Below the pieces are notes generated by a model that worked only from the letters and a program-made list of their open reading frames with translations, ran no database searches and was not told the DNA's origin. This document shows positions 46,101 through 60,143 of a stretch of DNA of 64,000 nt, piece after piece (within the stretch, counting starts at the first letter, position 1; the number at the start of each line of letters is the position of its first letter). The translations under genes were made by a program, and so were the position numbers. Source of the DNA: Sinotaia quadrata (lineage: Eukaryota > Mollusca > Gastropoda > Architaenioglossa > Viviparidae); assembly GCA_028829895.1 (NCBI GenBank), contig CM054180.1:111254635-111318634 (forward strand), read 5' to 3'.

Positions 46101-46822
46101 GAGGAGATAGGGGCCAGCAACGCCCACGACGCTCCGCGACACTGACAATAACTACAGTTTTGAAGTTGCTACATGTGAATGAGGTCTCTCGTGTTTCACA
46201 TTCATATTGCATCAGCTATGTATTATTGTTACAATATTGTGCAGTTTCATTCTTTCAGTGTTCAATGTTGAACAGAACTACATGCATAATATTGTCACGT
46301 CATTCTATTGCGACTTTTATTGTTCGTGTTTTCTTGATAATTTCAAGTGATCTGTACTATGGGTATGTATTGTCCATAAGCAGTTTTCAAAGTATCATTA
46401 TCTGCTATAATAGGAGTTTGCAGGTCACCGGTAGGCGAATGTGAAAACTAGTTCAGTGTGGCATAAATGTAACGAGTTTTCTGTTACCTTCAAGTCTGGC
46501 GTCGCACTATTAGGATGTACTTAGCAAGTCTTCCGCGAAATTAGATTGCACAATTCAAGCAGAATATCATCATCATCAGTAGCAATAGAAGCAGTAGAAC
46601 TATATGCATATTATTAAAGTATCAAATATTAATTATATTAATTCTCTCAAGGGTAATTTTTATTTCAATGCTAAAGTAATAAGTTTCTTTTAAAAAAGAA
46701 CTAAATAACAAAATTATGTTTAGTGTTTAATATCAATTTATTAATATACATGACAGCTAAAATCGCACATTTAAAATATGATACTAATTAATTATTCACA
46801 GTTTTCTGCAACACCTGTTAAC

Positions 46823-46866
46823 ATGTGTGTGTGTGTGTGGGGGGGATGTATGTGTGTGTGTGTGAT

Positions 46867-46916
<50 letters not shown>
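46823..46916 (+). repeat. (TG)n microsatellite
   Basis: TG run interrupted by a G tract. Confidence 0.94.
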
Positions 46917-47234
46917 CAATTACATTTAAATTTAAATGTACATACTTTCGTTATTAGATATTCATAGTAAAAGGGTGAATCATTTATTTTTATTTATAGA
47001 ATCAATCGGACATCATAAGCATAATAATACACTGAAATAACTCTCACAATTTTTGTGGCAACCTTTATGACAAAATGTATGTAATTTAATTTTAAATAAA
47101 CCATTCAGTAATCAATGAATGTAGCTTTACTGCTACAAACTTCTACTCCAAACTGTTATATCCATTTGAGGAAAATGCCATAGTTTGTCCCAAATACATT
47201 GATGTTGAAGATTTTCTCGTCGTCCGTGTTGCGG

Positions 47235-47267
47235 TCAATGAACATGAGTCAGAGGAAGGGTAGTAAC
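47235..47267 (-). CDS. Gene D terminal micro-exon
   Basis: On the - strand atataattttcag precedes an exon reading VTTLPLTHVH and TGA. It sits about 16.56 kb from the gene C equivalent, as expected for a colinear duplicate. Confidence 0.7.
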   Translation of the reverse strand, partial: VTTLPLTHVH

Positions 47268-50200
47268 CTGAAAATTATATCAAATATTCGCCAATTATCA
47301 CACACATTAGATATAATATAGAATTGGAACACACTGTAGTCAACACTTATTACGTGATATTAATTTTATGCACAATACTTAAGCAATCTTCAAACCGGCA
47401 GTGGCGATTAGGAAGAATATGTACCTTTACATTTGTTCTTATTATTTCAAGTATGGTGCTGTGTTATATCTAGCATTGCTTTTTTTTGTACGTAAAACGA
47501 TGAGTTGCACTTATTATTGTAGACTTATGCTTAAGAATTTTAGCAAAGCCATGAGAATAAAGGAGTGAACATCGTTGTCTTAACGCTCAGCAGGAGCAAG
47601 GCAGACATGCCCGTACATTTGTAAGAAATTGTTTCTGGCGATTAGGGAGAAGTCCATGAATGTAATTTTGTTGTCATTTTATTCTGGTGGGGAGCATTTT
47701 TTGTGACCGCGGGTGTACATCACTGCATGGCATGGATTAGTCGTTGATTAGCGAGCTTGTTAAAGACATCCCCTCTGTAAATGTCTCATGAATAACTCTG
47801 TAAGGACTGACGTATTGGAGAGCTAAAACATAAGACGACAAATAGCGTATAGGTTTGATTTTTCTGAGAATATGTGTTTTATTGAAGAGTGGCTTAGGAA
47901 CTTACTATCAGAAAGCGAATTGTTGTTGGAGAAACCTGAATCTTGCAATAGAAGTCCAGTTTGCATTCTTTGTAAAATGCTTAAAAAGACTGAAATTAAT
48001 CATGTTAGAACTTCTGGTGGAGTTGGCATTTACGGTGAATCGTGACTGTGATAGCTATAGTTTTGCATCAAGTTCTGAAATGTGCGGTCAGAGGGACCTT
48101 TACTTAAACATTTTAAAAGGGCTGCTGAGCAAACACCTTATAGAGAAGTGATCACTGAGTTTGATGAGTTTGATTCCGTCTTAGTTAGTGAGAAGGCGAT
48201 AGCGCAAAGTGCTCTCTGTCAGTTTGGATGAGGATACGTTATCAAGACACCTCGAGACTGACTTCAAGTGGTTTTCGTTTCCTTGAGCGGCACAAAAAAG
48301 TTCAAGTAGAGAGCTCGTGTTGTATTAATGCCATAATGTACACTGCCATGTTTCAAATATGTTGCAGATAGGATGGAGCACCTAGAGAGACTGGTTGTAC
48401 TTTCTATTTCAACTTGCTCTGTGACGATTTCCATTCTGAACTGCTTGAGCATATACATTTAATATTAAATAAGAATGCCACACATTTATTAAAATATCTT
48501 TTGGTTACAACATTAATAACAACATTGTGTTCTTGTATGTTATTTAATATTACTTTTTCAGATAAAATTAGTATAGTTATATTGATTAATACCTTTCTGT
48601 AAAATATACTGAAACCCATAATAAAATAGCATGGCTGCGGCACGTCACGGTAGGCAACTCCCTGATCTGTACCATCTACAAACAGATGGAGACACTGTGC
48701 TTCGTCGATCATGACACCAACACGACTGCCGACTTTAATTGACCAAAGGGCGTGACCATAGTCAGAGGGAGTCTGAATTATAAAATGTCGAATTTATTAT
48801 TGTATTAACATTAAATTTGAAACAATCACCAACGCGCACAAACACATATATACACACGCATATTTTACAATCAAACGTAAATATATCTTTTAAATTATCT
48901 GAATGAAAAAGGAATAATGAATGAATAAAAATTAATAATAAACACATGTATAAATGCACATAGATCCATTTATATAAGTAACGTATGCGTAAGGAACATG
49001 CGGAAATGCATGAGAAATAAATGAATAAATGCATAAACATTCTCAACAGTTATCTTTTCTCACGAAATAGGTTTTCTGAATAAGGTATGTGAGAAATCCA
49101 ACATATAAGTATTTTGAGTACGAAGGAGGTATATTTCGTGCAATATTTTGTTTGTTTTCTTGTTAAAGTGTTAAACATTCGAATAAAGAGCATTGAATAA
49201 ATGTTTTATCAACATTAGGCGCTTGAATGCTTTTGGGTCGCATGATCAATACGCAGTGTTGGGATAAATAATTTACTCTTCCAAGCTGCCAAGCTGGAAA
49301 TTTCCCGTCAAATATATCCCTCTTCATGAATGGGACTGATCCGTCACCGATTGAGCAAAACGTAACCAAATAGAACACATACGTATATTGATTTAAAATG
49401 CGCGCTAATAAAGAGTTAACATGAAACGTGTGTTTATTTTTATTTCATTGTATGTCCCATTTAAGGATATAAATTATTAAATGCATATTTATGATGCCAA
49501 ATGTGAGAACAATGAGTAATTTACATAGCCAAATTAACAATTATAATCCTAACTGGTTACGCTTTATAGATGGACCAGAATTTCCACACAAATATAATTC
49601 TTTCAGTTTCGTTTGTTATAATTTCTTCAATGTTTGTGATGAAAAGGAAGCCATTGCAATTGCATTTTCTTAAAATATAAAGGTGACTGGCAATAATTGT
49701 TAGTAACGGTTTGGAATACGATGTTTCATAATGACAGATCTTTTTAACATAGACATATTTAATTATCTTAATTCGTCATTATTTTAACCAAGAATAAATG
49801 GTGATACGTATAAAATTTTATTTTATAGCAAGCATACGGAATTCTACTGTTACTTAACAATCTAGAGAAGAATTTCTTCATTGCCTCTCTATACTATGAT
49901 GCATGCACTTTGTTCACAGTCGAACTCCGTTCTCACGAACAAATATTATAAAATCATAGCTGCTTTTGTAAGTGAATGAAAATGAAAGAATTGCTGCGAA
50001 GTAAATATTATGCAGGCAAGTTGCAATTATTATTTTTAGTGGCTTCAAAATACTAGATTGAGCGATCTTTCAATCCATGGTATAAAAGCAAGGATATTGT
50101 TATTTTGTAATTTTACAAAAATGTATGTAACTCTGTATCAATTATTAGTAACGTCATTATTCAAAAGGAAAACAGAATTTCTTGTTTTAAATATAGATAG

Positions 50201-51349
50201 TGTACAATAAGACTTAACTGAAACAATCAAACTAACCCGTTCAAAGGCAAAGGTTATTCACAGATGAGGAGTTTGGTAATAAATACTGAAATGAAATAAT
50301 CTGTATTAGCCAAGTTTGGTCAGAGTTCGATACAAAAGAGAAAACGGAAATTATTTTAAATCAAAATGAGTTCTGACTATTGGCAAGTGTTTACAACAGC
50401 ACATTGAGGAATAAACTAAATTAAATATAACGTCAGTTATGATCCTTTCTTATTTTTCTAAATGTCAGAACATACACTCTACAGCTTACCACCATCCTGT
50501 TGACACAAACGTCCGATCCACTAAATGCAATTACAGACGACATAGTCCTGGCATAGTCAGGCAGAATGACACAGTCTGGATTCTCAGTGACAACGCCTAT
50601 TCTTACGTCATGTGCATAATGTCTGGTGTTGACCTCTTCCAGTACGACCTACACATTGTCGCAAAATAAATAATGTCAGGCTAATAACGGAAGTAAATAA
50701 AACGCGATACTATTTGTTAGAAATGAGAATTTCAAACTTATATACCTAAAGAAAGGAACATAGACATGCGTTGATTATTCTCCATATCTACATCGTGCAA
50801 TTGCTAGTAGTATAGTGTCATATTAAAGTTTGTGACTGTTCTTCCAAAGGTAATTATTAAATAACTAAATGCATCGACGAAAATTAATTAATGTATAATC
50901 GTACGATAATTTACAATAAAAAAAAAAAAAGAAATTAGTACACATATTAATGAATCCAGAATATGAACTGCGTATATGATGGTATGAAATAAGGAATAAA
51001 TTTAATAGATAAATGTAACCATTATCAAAAAGGTATTCGATGAATAATGTATTACCGCAGTGTACAAGTCAAAGAAAGGAGTGCCAAAAGCGAGCGATAT
51101 ATTATTTATCAACGCAAACAATACAACACAAAGTAAAACAAACAAACACACACAGACGCATTCTCTCTTTGTATATTTATATACAGAAAAACATTAACTC
51201 CTTTTATTGAACAAGAACAGCGCTAAAGACATTAACTCTAGCTATTCCGTATGAGAAACATAAAGCTTCATACTTCTAGGGAAAAATGGGAGTTACAATT
51301 AAAATTACGTAATATTTCGCATGTACCTCTATTTTTATCTTGCCCTCTG

Positions 51350-51361
51350 TGTGTGTGCTGT

Positions 51362-51403
<42 letters not shown>
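51350..51403 (+). repeat. (TG)n microsatellite
   Basis: TG run in the gene D intron between NHR1 and NHR2, at the same relative place as the TG run in gene C. Confidence 0.94.
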
Positions 51404-51404
<1 letters not shown>

Positions 51405-51682
51405 CGCGCCTTACATATCGTTAATGCACATAAATTAAGAATTGCAAATCCCTTCAGATCCCAATACATATTTACCTCGTACAACTTGTTCACCTCTAAA
51501 GGCTTCATAGACATAACTATTCTGTATTGATGACCAGTCAACTCAGCTGTTTGATTATTATTCGACAAAATGACGTTTTTCCCGTGATTGCTGTGAAATT
51601 GCCAAATGTTCTGTAGTACAGTAACAAAAAAAGAACACACGAAAATTTTATATACGCCCGACTCAGGTTTCCGTGTGCTAAG

Positions 51683-51822
<140 letters not shown>

Positions 51823-51830
51823 CACTCACA

Positions 51831-52020
51831 CAGAGGCGTAGCTAGGATATTTTGCGCCCGGGGACGAACTATACCAATGGCGTCCCCCTCCCCGTTTAAT
51901 GACCCTTTATTACCCTTGTTCACTTATTATAATGTAACGTTGTAAGCCTCTTTTTGGCGCCCCTGTTTACCTTGGTACCCGGAACATATGTCCCCCCTGC
52001 TCCCCCTTGCTACGCCTCTG
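51831..52020. mobile_element. MITE-like element in gene D intron 1
   Basis: A 190-bp segment bounded by inverted CAGAGGCGTAGC termini (51831-51842 and its reverse complement at 52009-52020). It is GC-rich against an AT-rich background and has no coding capacity. The corresponding gene C intron has only a short CA-rich stretch here, so the insertion looks younger than the duplication. Elements with AGGCGTAGC-type ends are, to my knowledge, common non-autonomous repeats in animals. Confidence 0.6.
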
Positions 52021-55000
52021 CGCACACACACGCACGTAAGCACGCACACACACAATCATATCTATATAAAACAAGATATTTATAGTCTTTTACCGTACGT
52101 ATTTGTGTGAAAGCATACAGATACTATACATTTTTTAACTATCTCAAAGTTGTTGATTTTTTTTTTTGTATTCGACATTTTCAGTTTTATTGATTATTCC
52201 TAAAATTTAAAGAGACAATAAAAGCAAAGCGTTTATTTGTCATTCTAAATAGAACTAGATTTTTTTGCAGAGAAATATATATTCTCAGGCACAAAGCGTT
52301 CCTGAACTTTCTTTATTGAGTTGACCTAATTTTATATCGCTTATGGAAAATCTACCATTCTTTTGAATTCTATTTCGTTATAATTACAGCACCTGAAGAA
52401 TTCGTTCGCCTTTCAAGTTTTGCTATCGTGTACTTCACAATCTAGAGTTGTATGCTGCAGTTCTATTCGCCCAAAATTAGAAATTGAAAATACATATCCC
52501 AAAATGCAGGCAAGGTTAGGATATAGTCATCACTATTGCGTCTACTGTGATCTTTACTATCTATTTCCTTCATAGAAGCATATCAAAAATTGCAATACAG
52601 CATTCGAAGAAAGTCTCGTCCGAAATAATTCACTTGTTTCAAACTCTTTTCGTCTTTTTTCGCAAACCAGATATGAGCTAAATAATTGTTTTTAAAACAA
52701 ACTCCATATACTGAATGAAGGCTTCATATTCAGATATGGAGTTTGTTTGCGAACTTTGCGTACAATGAAAAGAAAAGAAAACAAGACAAAGAAAAGAGAA
52801 CATTTTTTAAAAAAATCTCATATGAATGTGAATATGTAGTAAAACAAAGTGCACAAAGTAAATTTGAAAATAATAACTACATTATTATTGTTTAATTTTT
52901 ATAATTATAATGCATTAAACCAACTGTTAATTATTAAATTAAAAAATAAAATATGGGAATAACTTATACATGTTCAAATGTATCTTTTAAATAAGACTTT
53001 TTTATCGAAGCATCAAAATGCAGATGTAGTGTTATGTAGAATATTTGGGAAATAATTTAATTTTAAAATTTGCATTACTTTAATAAAACATTTTTGTTTT
53101 TACAGAATATTCCTTTACCAATATAATATCTAAACTCTAAGGAAAGGATATTAAAAGTCTAACTTACTTGAGCAATAGATACAGATTTGCTTATCAATTT
53201 ACCGATCATCTCCAAGTCGCATTCTAAGGAATTAATTTCATTTTCATGGTCTACCATTGTCGAAAGAATTAACGGTATTTGGTTTAAACGAAAAAAATGA
53301 TCTAACTCTAGGTCGTTGATTCGGTCTTCAAGTTTCATCATCATGGCCACTTGTATGCTGTAATGACTTTCCTCCACCACACGCTTTATGAGTGACAGGT
53401 GAGATGTTACGATTCCACGCTTTTGGTTTAAGTGTAACTTGCGCTGTTTAATAGCAGCTTTATTCTCTTCGAGTGCAGATATTACCAGTACCCTTAACCG
53501 GTTTCGACAAGCCTCTACTGAAGCCAGAAGACGATCGCACTCTTTATCAATCTTTTGCAACGTATTAACTGAATCCAATTTTGTTGTTTCCAAGAGATCT
53601 TCCAACGCAGTCAAATCTTCGCTTAGGAAAGATTCCGACTCTCTCAGTTTTACTTCAAAGTTAAACAAAGACTGTTTGCAATTTTCAAATCGATGATGTG
53701 TAGAGGTGACTTCCGAACATGCGCGATGCTCTGAGACGGCACACAACTGACAGATAAGTCTGTCATGAGTGATACAGTAATGTTCTGATGGTTTATCGTG
53801 ATGCTTACAACACGGAGCTTCATGGATAGTGGCTAGACGTTTTAATGTCAAGGTCGACAAATCTTCCACAATATGACGAGAAAGGGCTGGAAGCTTTTTA
53901 TGTACCTCGATACAAATCTCACAGCATGGCGCTACAGTGGACACACAGCGATTTCGCATCACAATCTGTGTGCACAACGCAGACGCGTTTCTGACTTAAG
54001 ATCTTCAAACAGTCTATCTTCGCTGACATAGAGTGGTCGGTTGGCAAAGAATCCGCAAATTCTTCGCACAACTTGACATTAGAACTAGAGTTCTGAGAGT
54101 ACGATTCCCTACTGCGGCACAGCGGGCACAGACCTTCTGGGTTTGTTTTCACCCAACTGACCAGACAGTCACGACATAACAGATGAGCGCATGGAAGGAT
54201 CTTCGGTTCAGTGTAATTCTCGTGACACACGGGACATTCGACTTCTTCCATCTCTGGGTCTGCTGCTGACATTTTGCGATCTGTTTTAATAAATGGAACG
54301 GTAAAGTTAATTATATGTACGATTTCCTTCTTAGAAAGAAATTATAAAGATTATAAATAAACATTATTCTTGTAGTGATGGAGGATGATAACTGAGAATA
54401 CAAATTGTGTCAGTGTTTGAGAGAGTACAATTATGCGTCGCAAAGTACTTGTTCACTTAAAGAGGGTTTTATGTGTTTATTTATATGCATGTTAAACATT
54501 TGAGGAACCGTGTGATATCTCCTGAATGATTAGATTGCTTAAATGTGTGAATAGGTGCACTATTAGAATAATATGATAATAGCTATTCTTCTTTATTTGC
54601 TTTGTAAAAGTAAGTAGTAATTAATCTTGATTTTGTGTAGGTTTAGTTACTTTTTTGTGCGAATATGTGTGTTATGTGTTTGTGTGGGTGGAGATTGTGT
54701 ATATAAGTGCATAATTGCCACAGACGAGCAATCCGCCCAGTTATTTAAGAACCGACAAAAGTGGTGTAATTGAGGAGTGTATTTCAAATGCAATTTGAAA
54801 GAAAACTTGTGCTAATAGAGTTTGCTGTCAATGATAATTAAAGTATCTTTAAAACACGCATTATTTAGTTACTATTTACGATTCTTAAATCATTATTAAA
54901 ATGTTTGTAGTGTGTATTTCACTGACTAAAGTTTCAATAAAAACTAAGGGGCATCCTAACATTTATTAGTTTGAAAATAACACAAACTACAATGCTTACT

Positions 55001-55643
55001 GCACTGCATATTCACAGTTTATTTAACCTTTCTTTTTCTTTTCAAAACCTCCACTTCCATCGTTCGATGATTTAGACGGACGGGCACTATGGCCGAGGGG
55101 AAAATTAAGATGAAGAATTAAAATGTGAAGTCTGATGGAAGATAAAATGTTGAGGAAAAAGATATAGCTGATATTTTACCATCGTTTCCTTCTTACTCTC
55201 CACTTCCAAAATGTATCTTTCTTTTGCGGAACAATTCTAGGATCTAGAAAGGCTTGTTTTTCTTCCTACAATTAGTATTCAAATATTATATCATATAATG
55301 ACAATGAAATGTGTTTCTAAGATGGTTGTAAAGAAAACATAATGATAGAAGGGAAGAAATGCTTACCTGATTTTTAAAAAATACATGGTTACAAAGAGAA
55401 GTAGTAACCCCCTCTCTCTCACACACACATGCAGACACACATTCAACACACAAATAGTCTTTGGTTAGCTCGCGTGTTGGAATATACATCATGACGATAG
55501 TAAAAACTCTATTTTATTATTGTGCACATACATACTTACATGCAGTATGGTCATCGGTCAATGAAGGCATGAATCGACAATTTTGAAAGTAAAAACGTAT
55601 CTGAAATTGTCTAATGTGGCAAGGCGAAGAATATTATCGGCGC

Positions 55644-55644
<1 letters not shown>

Positions 55645-55699
<55 letters not shown>

Positions 55700-55700
55700 A
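55645..55700 (+). repeat. (TATC)n microsatellite, short allele
   Basis: Paralogous counterpart of 39107-39298, inside the duplicated flank of gene D. Confidence 0.95.
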
Positions 55701-57672
55701 ATTATTTTCGCTATTTTCCGAATATACTCAGTGCTACTTTTGTCTCGGACTGAATGTAATTTTGCATTTTACATCATGATATATTTGTTCGTAAGTTTGC
55801 GATGTTTCAAAGAGAAACAAAACGCTCTCAAATGAACTTGTTATATATGCCATTTATTTTAGTCTCTCAGTAACAGTTTAAGAATATATTTATTGTCATT
55901 TTAAGCCGTCTGTGAGACTTTGTGCGATGTAATCCATCATTTTTCTTGATGAAAGAAAACATAATCTTAAAGAATGATAATTACTGAGAAAAGATTTCAG
56001 AGGTTATTTAAAGTAATCTAAGGTTATGAAGTTGCGGGATAATTTCATTTGGTCATTTGGAGAAAATATCGAATGAACGAACCATCGTACTCCATTTGCA
56101 GTGGCCTCCATTTGTTAGTTATATTTTAATGATTACATTCAAACGAACAATGCTGCATGGATATCGCCATCTTTACCCACAACGACAAGCAGACATGATA
56201 ATTATCTCGCTGACTTAGAGTCAAATTATATTTTGCACATTATTAATTTCTAATCAACTTATAGTTTCTGCATAATCCACTTTTACAATGAAAATGCTAA
56301 TTGAAAATTAAATAAAGATGAACAACTGACAACAACTGGACTGACTCGTTGGTATGGTTACACATTTGCTAAATACAAATTATCATTTCATTAAACTGTT
56401 CAGAAAATGTCGCCAAGATGACAATATAGGCATTTGTCATTTCAGTAATTTTCATTAAAAAATATGTTAACTCTCGCCATGAAGACTATACAGGCACATG
56501 CCATTAAGTAATTACTCACGCTCTGAAGACTGAATTGCATTTAAGTAATTTTCATTTTTAAATTTATGTTTCACATCAAGCTTACACCTTTTCATGTTTT
56601 ATTTGTTATTTTGTTATGGTGACTGTTAGTGTCCTGAACAAGGATTCTTGGCAATGCCTTCCAATCTTGTAATCAGTTTTTGAATTGTAAATCTAGCCAT
56701 TTAAAATTAAAATTTATGTTTGGATAGTTTTCAACTAATTTAAAGAACTCAAATCCAGAGAAATCGAGACATGCTGTTTTAATATTCTTTAATTAAATAA
56801 ATGGCATTATTCTACAGCAATTATTTTTAAGCGTCGTGGAGAAATGTATATTTCATATAATTACCCGTTTTCATTAAGTTAACTGGTACATTTTCAATTT
56901 AAACATACAGTGTCAGAAATAAATATATTAAATCACGAAACAATTTCAGAAAAAAACTGATTGTATGTATGCTACAAAATTGTTAGTTTTCTGCCTCTGA
57001 ATAATCCAAATATTAATAATTTTACAATGCGATTACTTCCTCTCCACCCCAAGGATAAAGCTCCTGAGTTAGGGCCCAATAGGAGATACTTTTATGTTTT
57101 GATTGTTTGTTTCCATTTTTTCATAAATACACTTAAGTACAATAAGAACGGAAATCGAAGAGATCATCATGAAAAAGTTTTATATTAATAAAAGCTTAGG
57201 CGTAGTTCTAAGTATTCCTACTTTTTAACACATACTAATTAGTGGGTATGCCTAGTGTGCAGGGAGAGTAGTTTAATAGGAAATTAAAATCGATTTATTA
57301 GTTATTTCCCTTTCACTGCCTTGATTAATCATAGGAGCTGTTCATCGAGTAATAAAATATGTGTGAAAATATAAAATATTTCTGCACTTTTTTTATGCGA
57401 GAGAGGGATGTTATTTTGTTATTGTTATTTTAAATAATCAAATATGAATGCATATTAAACACACTCTTGAAAACACTTTCTAAGTAGATAATATTAGGTA
57501 AATATTTCTATCGAAACCGAAAGTAGCACTAAGTAGAATTACAATTTCTATTTATACATAGTTCACTTAAACGATAACTTGCTTAACAACCGAAACATTA
57601 ACAAACCTACATTAATAAAGTGTTTGAGTTAGATAATTATTTAAAGCCTAGCGCTCGAGTACAAATACTCAC

Positions 57673-57780
57673 GTGTAAAACGCCTCAACTATGTCAGACT
57701 GGCAGTACACAGTTGCATGTGTATATATCAGCAAAATCGTGAACGTCATCGTTTACTGTTTTCAGATAACGTATCACGTG
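57673..57780 (-). promoter_or_regulatory. Candidate gene D promoter and 5' UTR exon
   Basis: On the - strand: CACGTG at 57775-57780, TATATA at about 57722-57728 and a donor GTGAGT starting at 57672. The paired acceptor (attaaaacag) sits at 54281, eight bases before the ATG at 54272. The layout is the same as upstream of gene C. Confidence 0.4.
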
Positions 57781-58863
57781 ATCAGCACACTGCGGTATTT
57801 GGCGTAGGCCATGACCTCGATAGAATGTGACAGTGAAAATGAATTTCCTTTTATGCAAGCGGTACGTCTAGCTTGTGTCTGTGGGATACGGCACTAATGA
57901 TTGATAATTTAATTTCATTTATTTGTAATACGTTTATAGTCGGTCGCATTAGTGTTACTATTTGTTTTTTGTGTGCACTTGTTCGTTTTGAAGAACACTG
58001 TAAATTGTAATTAGTGCTATGTGTAAGAGAAAGAAAATAAGTAAACTCCGTGAGTACCGAATGCAAGTGTATACATAATTTAACTTTTAAAAAAAAAGTT
58101 TACCTCTCTGTTTCCATAGAATGGAGATCGGAAACGACAAGCCAGGGTATACGTATGCTATTACAGTCGTCATTCTGAAATGTGCTATATTTTTCTAAAA
58201 TAAATAAATAAAAATATAACAATAACTGCTTTCTAGAACAGTAAATGAAAGAATACATAGAAATATATCACCTAGTTGATGATTACGATTATTATTATTA
58301 ATTGAATATCCATTATTAATTACAAGTGATAAGATATTAATTTATGTTGTTAATAATTCTCCAGAAGACCACTAGTCTCTCTCATTTGGCCGATATACAG
58401 GCGTTGTAAATGTTTTCTCTCTTCCACAACATTAAAGACAACATTTATCATCACACAGTGTTTCCACAGGTGGAAAACGTCTTACTAAAGGAGAAGACAA
58501 GTCAGTCTGTAATCTTTAATTAGCGAGTCCACATCCATCCACTTTCTTCTTTAACATAAGGTTGTCAATATGTGTAAGAAGCTCAATAAATTTAACAATA
58601 CATTTATTAAATTAACAATCAAATATATATATATGACAAATGCAATGAAACAGATTACTTGACATCAATATTTGCATGATGCCATGTTTGAATAATTTCA
58701 GTAATTCAGAGTCTTATGCATAAAATACAATTCAACAATTCAATACAAAAAAAATCACAGGATAGTTCTTATTAGAGAATGGAAATGGAGTTATTAGAGA
58801 TAAGCGATAATAGTTTTACATAACCTGAATTAACCACTGTCTCACTGAATTAACCATTGTCTC

Positions 58864-58895
58864 ACTTGTGACGTTGCATTTGCAACGTCACAAGT
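58864..58895. repeat. Perfect inverted repeat (15-bp arms, 2-bp centre)
   Basis: ACTTGTGACGTTGCA and its reverse complement flank TT. Each arm contains TGACGT, a CRE/ATF-like half-site. It lies in the intergenic interval between D and E. Confidence 0.85.
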
Positions 58896-59259
58896 TTATT
58901 GTCTGCATCAACACCAGTTCCATATGTTTCTCTCACACACTAAAAACACTGTTCACTACTTATTCTCTTGAACTAAAATTGCACTTCTTTATTGCCATGT
59001 CAACTCCTTCAAGCAGAATAATAACTATAGTGAGAAATTTCCCAATGTAATCAGGATACTTTGCCATGATACAGCAAAAGAGTATAGTGTATTCCTTTAC
59101 ACTTGCACACACAAAACGAAACAAAGCCATCTAAAGCCACAGAAAATCGTGAAAAATAAAAGATATAGTAAAATGCAAATTTAAAATAAAACGTGAGAAT
59201 TAAAAAGGTTATAGCAAACAGCAACTTAAAGTAGAAATATCACTGAGTGTAAAGAGGAT

Positions 59260-59475
59260 TTGTAAGTAGCCATGCAGAACAATAGAAATTAAAAAGACTG
59301 CAAGTGAATAGTGACACAAAACAGCAGAAAGTAAAGAGTGAATAGCGACACAAAACAGTAGAAAGTAAAGAGTGAATAGTGACACAAAGCAGAGAAAGAG
59401 AGACTGAAAGTGAATAGCGACACAAAACAGTAGAAATTAAAAATACTGCTAGCGTTTAAAGACACAAAACAGTAG
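59260..59475 (+). repeat. Irregular tandem repeat of about 37 bp, 5-6 copies
   Basis: Units contain GTGAATAG(T/C)GACACAAAACAG. Confidence 0.85.
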
Positions 59476-60104
59476 AAATTAAAAATGGCTGCAAGTGAAA
59501 TTTTAGATCTCAGAACTACAAAATGTTGCATTGAACGGCAGCATGCAACTACAAAAATTGGGAAAGAGAATGCGATTAATATCAATACGAAATAACAAGA
59601 AAGGGGAATTAAAAGTTGACGTGGCAAATATCAAAATAAAAATATTAAATAAACTGAAATTAAGACACACATCTCAATTACAAGCGGTAGTTAGTGCATA
59701 GCAAAGGAAAACGTGACACGGAATTGAGAGACTCTTTGCATAATTATCCTAAAGGTCAAGGACGGGAATTTAATGAAATTATAGTGAGTAATAGACTAGA
59801 ACAACTTCAACAGTAGTATGGTTGCAAAAAACCTGGCTAAAGTGAGTGAATAATCACAAGAACAAATGTTCCAATATCACTTGCAGTACAATGTTGAAAT
59901 AGACGATAAAACACCAGAACACAGACATGTTGTATGACGCAATACAGCCACGAATTGTTACTTCCGATCTAACTGGTAACCGGTTTTCTAATCATATGTT
60001 TAACATCACAATGACTTTTGACTGAAATCATTACAGTCTAGAAATGTAATAATTTATATTTTAAATTCTGAGAGTGTATAGACTTCGTCCATTAGTGCCC
60101 ATTT

Positions 60105-60143
60105 TCACAGGACATTTTCACAGGTCAAACGCAGAGTGGTTAT
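60105..60143 (-). CDS. Gene E terminal micro-exon
   Basis: On the - strand tcatgtttttccag precedes an exon reading ITTLRLTCENVL and TGA, homologous to the tails of the other members. Confidence 0.65.
   Translation of the reverse strand: MTTLRLTCENVL

Larger units (their letters stand above)
41836..47234. other. Interval between the gene C upstream flank and gene D
   Basis: No gene supported. It holds AT-rich sequence, the possible LTR-like block, a tandem array and a TG microsatellite. Confidence 0.5.
54023..58272. repeat. Segmental duplication, copy 2 (RING part and upstream flank of gene D)
   Basis: Partner of 37431-41835. In a stretch of about 170 bp across the RING region I see a single difference. 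Non-coding sequence upstream is also nearly identical except for small indels and a shorter TATC array. Confidence 0.8.
58273..60104. other. Interval between gene D upstream flank and gene E
   Basis: No gene supported. It contains the inverted repeat and the array at 59260-59475. Confidence 0.55.

Noticed and set aside
50439..50669. 76-codon + strand frame
   Set aside because: Antisense shadow of the gene D NHR2 exon.
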